64,000 nucleotides of DNA from Clytia hemisphaerica (taxonomy: Eukaryota; Cnidaria; Hydrozoa; Leptothecata; Clytiidae), in assembly GCA_902728285.1 (NCBI GenBank), contig CACVBU010001002.1, positions 653,970 through 717,969 on the forward strand, in the 5' to 3' direction. Each line of letters begins with the position of its first letter. The stretch's first letter is position 1. The notes beneath the pieces were generated by a model. It was not told where the DNA came from. It did no database searches and saw only the letters and a program-made list of their open reading frames with translations. Made by a program: the position numbers and the translations under genes. This document shows positions 58,803 through 64,000 of this stretch, in pieces.

Positions 58803-59996
58803 TAAACATGTTTTGAATTTTAAAGGAGAAATCAAAATAGATCATAAAACAATGGTTAAAGTGAAGCGAGCTGTATATTATCACCCACATCACAGGGATT
58901 TCCATAAAGTCATTATAACACTCGACTCAACACCGATATCGTTTCTTCAATATTATTTTGATGACAAGCCAAAAAATGTTTTCGCGTCACACCCACATGG
59001 AAATTCCCATTCAGATGATCCTTACACGAGAACAAAAGTTTCAGTTCTCGATTCTATTAAAGATAACACCGAAAAGCCAAAAAAATTTGTCAGCAAAATC
59101 TATAATGATGCGGGGGGTTTTCTTGGGGTTGAAGGCCCGAATGAGCTTGTCCGCAACAGCATGCAAATCTACAATATAAACCGTAGTCTAAAGGTCCACA
59201 AGGACGAACTGATCAAGGTGAGGGATCTTTATCAAAGGGAAAAAGCTTGTGGAGATATGTTCATCCGGGAACTTAGTGTTATCCCTGAAGTTAGTGTGTT
59301 TGTCTCGTCAGATCAGCAAGTGCTAGATATTGAACGATTTTGCACCAGAAACACCAATTTTTCGGTTCTTGGTGTCGATGCCACATTCAATCTGGGGCAA
59401 TATTTCGTAACACTCACAACATATCGACATTTGATGTTTGAAACTGATGCTGGGGTCCATCCCGTTCTTATTGGACCTGCGTTAGTCCACACCGGGAAAT
59501 CTTACGGATCATACTATATGCTCCCTGACTCAATAGTCAAATGGAACAATGATACACGTGACATCCTTGTCTTTGGGACTGACTCAGAAAAAGCAATTTA
59601 CGATTCGCTGAAGGCTATTTTTCGAAACAGTCTTCATTTGCTCTGCGATTTGCATATGAAAGACGATGTAACTAGCAAACTCGTCGAGTTAGGTGTTGAC
59701 GGACATAATAAAAGTATTATATTCAAGGACATATTTGGTAAAACCATCAATGATACCAAGGAGCCTGGGTTAGTAGAATTGCTTGAAATCGAGGAATTTG
59801 TAAACGTCGTCAGAGGTTTGTCGACTAAGTGGGAACAGATGGGGACTGGGGAAAAGAAATTTAGGGACTATCTTTTGCAATATAAAGCAGACGACATACG
59901 CAATTTCATGACTGCCGAACTACGAGCAATGACAGGACTGGGGTTTCGCCCACAACCCTACACTATGAATTATATATTTTTGGAATCGTGTTAATG
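58803..59996 (+). CDS. MULE-type transposase, core domain (393 codons)
   Basis: An open frame from the Harbinger border to TAA at 59992. Near the middle, LGVDATFNLGQYFVTLTTY (D189), then HPVLIGPALVHTGKSYGSYY, VFGTDSEKAIYDSLKAIF (D257) and LHLLCDLHMKDDV (C278, H281): the MULE transposase signature with its CxxH. No clear in-frame ATG precedes the core near 58813 (TTG there). The final catalytic Glu and the usual SWIM finger are not visible before the stop, so it is 3' truncated or continues in an unseen exon. It sits between direct copies of the host repeat. Confidence 0.75.
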
Positions 59997-60757
59997 AGCT
60001 CTTTAAGAATATAATCATAAGTCTCGTTGAACACTGCGATCTTTAGAGTAATGTTTAAAAATCGGGGAAATCGAAAGTCTATTTTTGTAAAAAGTGCTGT
60101 AAAACCTTTTAAAATAACCCCATTCTTTGGGTAAATAAAGCCCTAGTATGTACAATTTTAACACAAAATTTTTTTTTTAAGACAGTTGTTCAAAATCGGA
60201 TAATTTTGGAAATGTTTACTTTCAGCTCCCTCAATATCCCACCACATCCCGCGTGAGCTCCCTCAAAATCGGAATTGGAATTATTCCGGATTGGAAAGGA
60301 GTAGAATTTTGAAATTTTCACTGTATATTCGCTTTTTAGTTCATAATCAGATAAAGGAAAAATCATGTCTTTAGACATCATCGATTTTTCTTTATGACCA
60401 AAATTGAACATTTTTGAATCCGATTTAAGATCGCCGTGGAAAATCACACATATGTATTAATTCCCCTTTAAAGTACTGTAAGATGAAATTAAAAACACTA
60501 AACAATCTCAGGGTATCTTAAATTTAAAAAGAGTTGTCGCAATAAACAGACTGTAGCCTTATAATCATAAAGGTTGGCGAGTCCAGTCAAACCACAGATT
60601 TGATCTGTAGCGTCATGCTTCACCTAACACCTTCACTTTACAAAAATGGAAAAATTTTTACAATAAACCAAGGAAAATGTCAAAATTTTTGAGAGATGAA
60701 TTTTTTTTGCATACTATCATGTGCAAAAATACTGAAAAAAGGATAAGTATAGCACAT
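59997..60757. other. Non-coding interval
   Basis: No gene. It follows the MULE frame and precedes the second host repeat copy. I cannot identify terminal inverted repeats for the MULE here. Confidence 0.4.
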
Positions 60758-62180
60758 ACCTTTATAGCTATTCGCAATGTCATTGAACGAATAAGAAACT
60801 CGAGCAGACTCAAACTTTATAAATTATTGAGTTATTGTTTTAATATGTTAGAGTTTTTAATTACTTAATATGAAATCGTAAATAGCAAAAGGTCTATTTC
60901 CAAAATACCATTTTTTTTTTGAAAAAAGGCATGACAAATTTTATTTATTGTTCTACTAAAGGAAGGCCTTCCGAAGAATATAAATCAGTTCTGGTCAGTA
61001 AGTCAGTATAACAAAATTAAATCTCTGAAAATCTAGGGTCAGAAGGTCAAGATCTAAAAAGTTTGTGACATGTTGAAGCACCAGATTTTTTCCTTTTTAT
61101 TGATGAATGATATTTGTGTCATTTCCATTATGATATTCTGAATTCATTTAAGTTTTGGGATGAATTTACAAATACACTGTTTAACTTATTCAGTTGCAAA
61201 TTCAATATCATTATTTTTTCTATTTTGAAAAGATTGGGTCGGCCAGGCTTGTAGAACAATAAATTGATTTGCTCTCACCTAATGCCTAAAAGAAAAAAAC
61301 TTTCAAACCAGGGAAACAATTTCATTTTTCCAAAAGAATACAAAAAAGAAAAATTCATGACAAAAGTATTCAACATTTTAAACGAATGCAAAGGAAAGTT
61401 ATAATTCACGACAAAAGTTTTCCATGTTTTAAATGCATGTGCAATAGTAGTTAGTTCACGAACAAAATTTTTCCACGTTTTAAACGCATGTTGAAGAAAA
61501 TATCCAAATTCATGACAAAAGTTTTCCCCATTTTAAACGCATGCAAAAAGTTATTAGTTCGCAACAAAAGTTTTTCCCATTTTAAACTCATGGGAAGGAA
61601 AAGTTTATAGTTCACGACAAAAGTTTTCCCCATTTTAAACGCATACGAAGGTAAAGTTTGTAGTTCACGACAAAAGTATTCCACATTTTGTGAACGCATG
61701 CAAAGGAAAAGTTCATAGTCCACCACAAAAGTTTTCCCCATTTTAAACGCATGCAAAGGAAAAGTCCATAGTTCACGTCAAAAGTTTTCTACATTTAAAC
61801 GCCTGCGAAGGAAAAGTTTATAGTTTGCAATAAAGTTTTGATGTATATGCGGTGATTTCCAATTGTCTAACTTTTTTAGAAGTTAACGTTTTCTTCGTTG
61901 GTCATGTCCTGTGCTGTTTGTGAGCGTGATGTACATTCGGGTTGTAAGCGCTTCAAAGATTGAAAATTGGCGGCTATAGAATTTCCCTCACAAAGAGGTT
62001 TCACTTACCAGATGAGTGCCATTATTGTCGTAGAAGAAGCATAAAGTAAAATTCAATCATCAATCAGGTTCATATTTTTATACCTCCAAACAAACCAACA
62101 CAAAGAAAGTTCAAACTTTTTTTGATACTGACAGTCTGACAGTGTTTCTTTTTTAGGAATATTTGTGGATAAATCTAACC
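60758..62180 (+). repeat. Host repeat copy B, free of the three insertions
   Basis: Matches in order 43127-43305, 53273-54184 and 54916-55085, with AATACCATTTTTTTT where the 10-kb element sits in copy A, ATTATTGTCG where the 731-bp element sits, and TCTAACCATC where the Harbinger sits. It includes a ~55-bp minisatellite at 61340-61850. Same orientation as copy A. Confidence 0.85.
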
Positions 62181-62240
62181 ATCATGTGCATGTTTTGCCT
62201 AAAAGAAACAATGTCAGACTGTCAGTATCAAAAAAAGTTC
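62108..62240. repeat. Hairpin at the end of copy B
   Basis: CTTTTTTTGATACTGACAGT and CTGACAGTGTTTCT (62113-62151) are mirrored at about 62197-62240. It may be the terminus of the host repeat. Confidence 0.6.
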
Positions 62241-64000
62241 GGAATCGAAACATCAAATCCAGAATAAAATAATGAGAAGAATTCACCATCAACCATTTCT
62301 TGTGACAATCACACAAAAGTCATGATCCAATTCAACTCTTTAAGCATGAATACCAAAGAAAAATTTCAAAAGAGCAACAGTTGTTGTACACTTCCCTATG
62401 CTATCTAGATAGTCTGGCAACAGCAGTGTTTAATCATCATGTAGAAGGTGTAACTCTCTTTGTTGTTGAACCTGCAGAAGAAAATTTAAGATGAAGACCA
62501 ACAGTATTAAATAACAACAATAATCTTGCCAGGATGATCCAAATCAATGTCATTCCAATCCACACCCACAGCAAGCTAGCAAAAAGAGAATGTAGGTAGC
62601 TAATAGCAACCGGTTTAAATAAACAAACGCGCGGGAAAACTAAGAAAACAAACCAATCATAGGAGTTCTCTTGCAGCAATATGAGGATTTAGTGCGAAAA
62701 CGGAGCGATCTGAGGAAACACGAGATTTTGGTGTCATGTAGTCATACACGAACACTGAATTTTCAAAAAAGTTTAGCCATATAGGGACCAAATTACTATA
62801 TCGCGCGCACATTTTACCAAACGAGATACGCGCTGCGCGCGCAATTAAATGTCCATAAAGAATGAAAAATATGTGTCATATAAATTCTAGGCAATCAATG
62901 TAAACTAATCAATAAATAACTCTACTAAAGCTAGAAAATTAGGAGAAATATTAAATATTAAGTCCAAAATTGTTAAAGCTAACAGCAATCAGCTATAAAC
63001 AAATACTTTTCGTTTTTCTGCAACTTTCTCGTAATACTGGCATTCCAAATACCTTTCATTTTTTCCTACAGCGTGATTGTAATAGTCACACTTCAGCAGT
63101 TATAGTTCCAGAACTTTGAACAATTCATTCGAGTTAGTTGGTGAATACAATGCAATTGTTGTTCCTGCTTCAACTGCGTCAAAAATAGAATCAGCTCTTG
63201 CATTGATTGCTGCAAACAATTCTGCCAAAAGTGTCTCACTCCACGGCTGTTTCACTTGGTAGGTTGATTGTTTTGTTCGTTGGTTCGATCATTTTGTTGG
63301 GTGGCTCGATCATTTTGTTTGGTGGTTCAATCATTTTGGTCGGTGCTTGCACCGTTTTGTCCGGTATTTTATCATTTCCGTTGGTAGTTTAATCATATCC
63401 TTCAGTGGTTCGACCATTAGGTGGTGCTTCAACCATTAGGTGGTAGTTCAACCATTAGATGGTGGTTCAACCATTAGGTGATGGTTCGCTTATGCCCGGA
63501 TTATTAGGTGGCAGAAAATTGTGTAATTTATACAACAATTGTAAATTATGCAAAAAATGTCGATACCGCACGTATGGTTTGCGCGGCAACAAAAAATAAA
63601 GATGGCCGCACAGTAAACATGCACATGTTCCTGTCTGTGCGTTAAAACATTTTTACTTTTTCTTCAACAAGACTGAGGGAAAAGGTTACTTGAATTCTTG
63701 AAATTTGTAAAAAGAAATTGGTTTGAACTAGCTTACTTTATTTCCAATCCGTAATCCGATTTTTTCTGGAAGAGCCCATTGATTTGCCTCTGATTGAAAA
63801 AAAGTTCACTATCTGAAGGTCATATCTTTCACGCCACGCAATTTAGATAAGTACACTCTTTTTTTATAAGCATAACATTTATAAGCATATTGCTAAGCAT
63901 AGCTCGAGGCTCAGAAAATTCGTCATTCAAATCAGAGGCGGATCTGGGATTTTTCTGAGGGGGTTCAAAAATCTCTTTTCAAAAATTTTTTTTCGGAACA
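62241..64000. other. Non-coding end of window with a short tandem repeat
   Basis: 63265-63490 is a run of ~17-20 bp units on GGTGGTTCAACCATTAG and GGTGGTTCAATCATTTTG. A GCGCGC-rich palindrome lies near 62805-62845. No gene seen. Confidence 0.5.

Overview
The window is AT-rich eukaryotic DNA in which almost everything recognisable is transposable-element sequence, much of it nested. There is no operon organisation, several genes have spliceosomal introns with GT/AG borders, and the element types (BEL/Pao, Gypsy, a PHD-finger LINE, PIF/Harbinger, hAT, a MULE, an XPG-nuclease element resembling AcademX, tRNA-derived SINEs) point to an invertebrate animal. A cnidarian is my best guess, by resemblance of the protein families. 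That is an inference, not something the sequence proves.

Layout. 1-1.53 kb: two MITEs with TTAA target duplications. 2.0-7.7 kb: a decayed minus-strand Gypsy element; its integrase zinc finger is split by a 3.34-kb PIF/Harbinger element (TSD ATT), which is itself broken by a 262-bp tRNA-derived SINE (12-bp TSD). 8.45-22.3 kb: a plus-strand LINE (PHD finger, then APE endonuclease) split by a 12.76-kb minus-strand BEL/Pao element (LTRs, 5-bp TSD CATGG). The BEL/Pao integrase is in turn split by about 5.2 kb of non-coding foldback repeats (11.16-16.33 kb). 22.3-29.3 kb: non-coding, with small MITEs and an 853-bp non-autonomous Harbinger. 29.35-34.35 kb: a decayed multi-exon gene combining a PHD finger, a BED-like zinc finger and hAT-like C-terminal blocks. 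36-39 kb: MITEs and a 961-bp foldback. 39-43.1 kb: exons of a minus-strand gene with a BEN-like domain. 43.3-53.3 kb: a ~10-kb TIR element (XPG/FEN-like nuclease plus CXC cysteine-rich domain) with a 3.49-kb hAT element inserted in its left arm; the hAT transposase is an intact two-exon ORF. 54.2-54.9 kb: a 731-bp TIR element. 55.1-58.8 kb: a 3.72-kb PIF/Harbinger with transposase and MADF gene. 58.8-60.0 kb: a MULE transposase ORF. 60.76-62.2 kb: a second copy of the host repeat, lacking all three insertions. 62.2-64 kb: non-coding, with a short tandem repeat.

The window is best read as a stratified record of insertions. Many boundaries are fixed by target-site duplications, by a reading frame that resumes across the insertion, or by comparison with the empty paralogous copy at 60.8-62.2 kb. 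Three stand out for novelty: the XPG-nuclease element with inverted arrays of a ~157-bp unit in its arms; the intact hAT transposase inside it; and the long foldbacks, at least one of which lies between the two genes of a Harbinger element.
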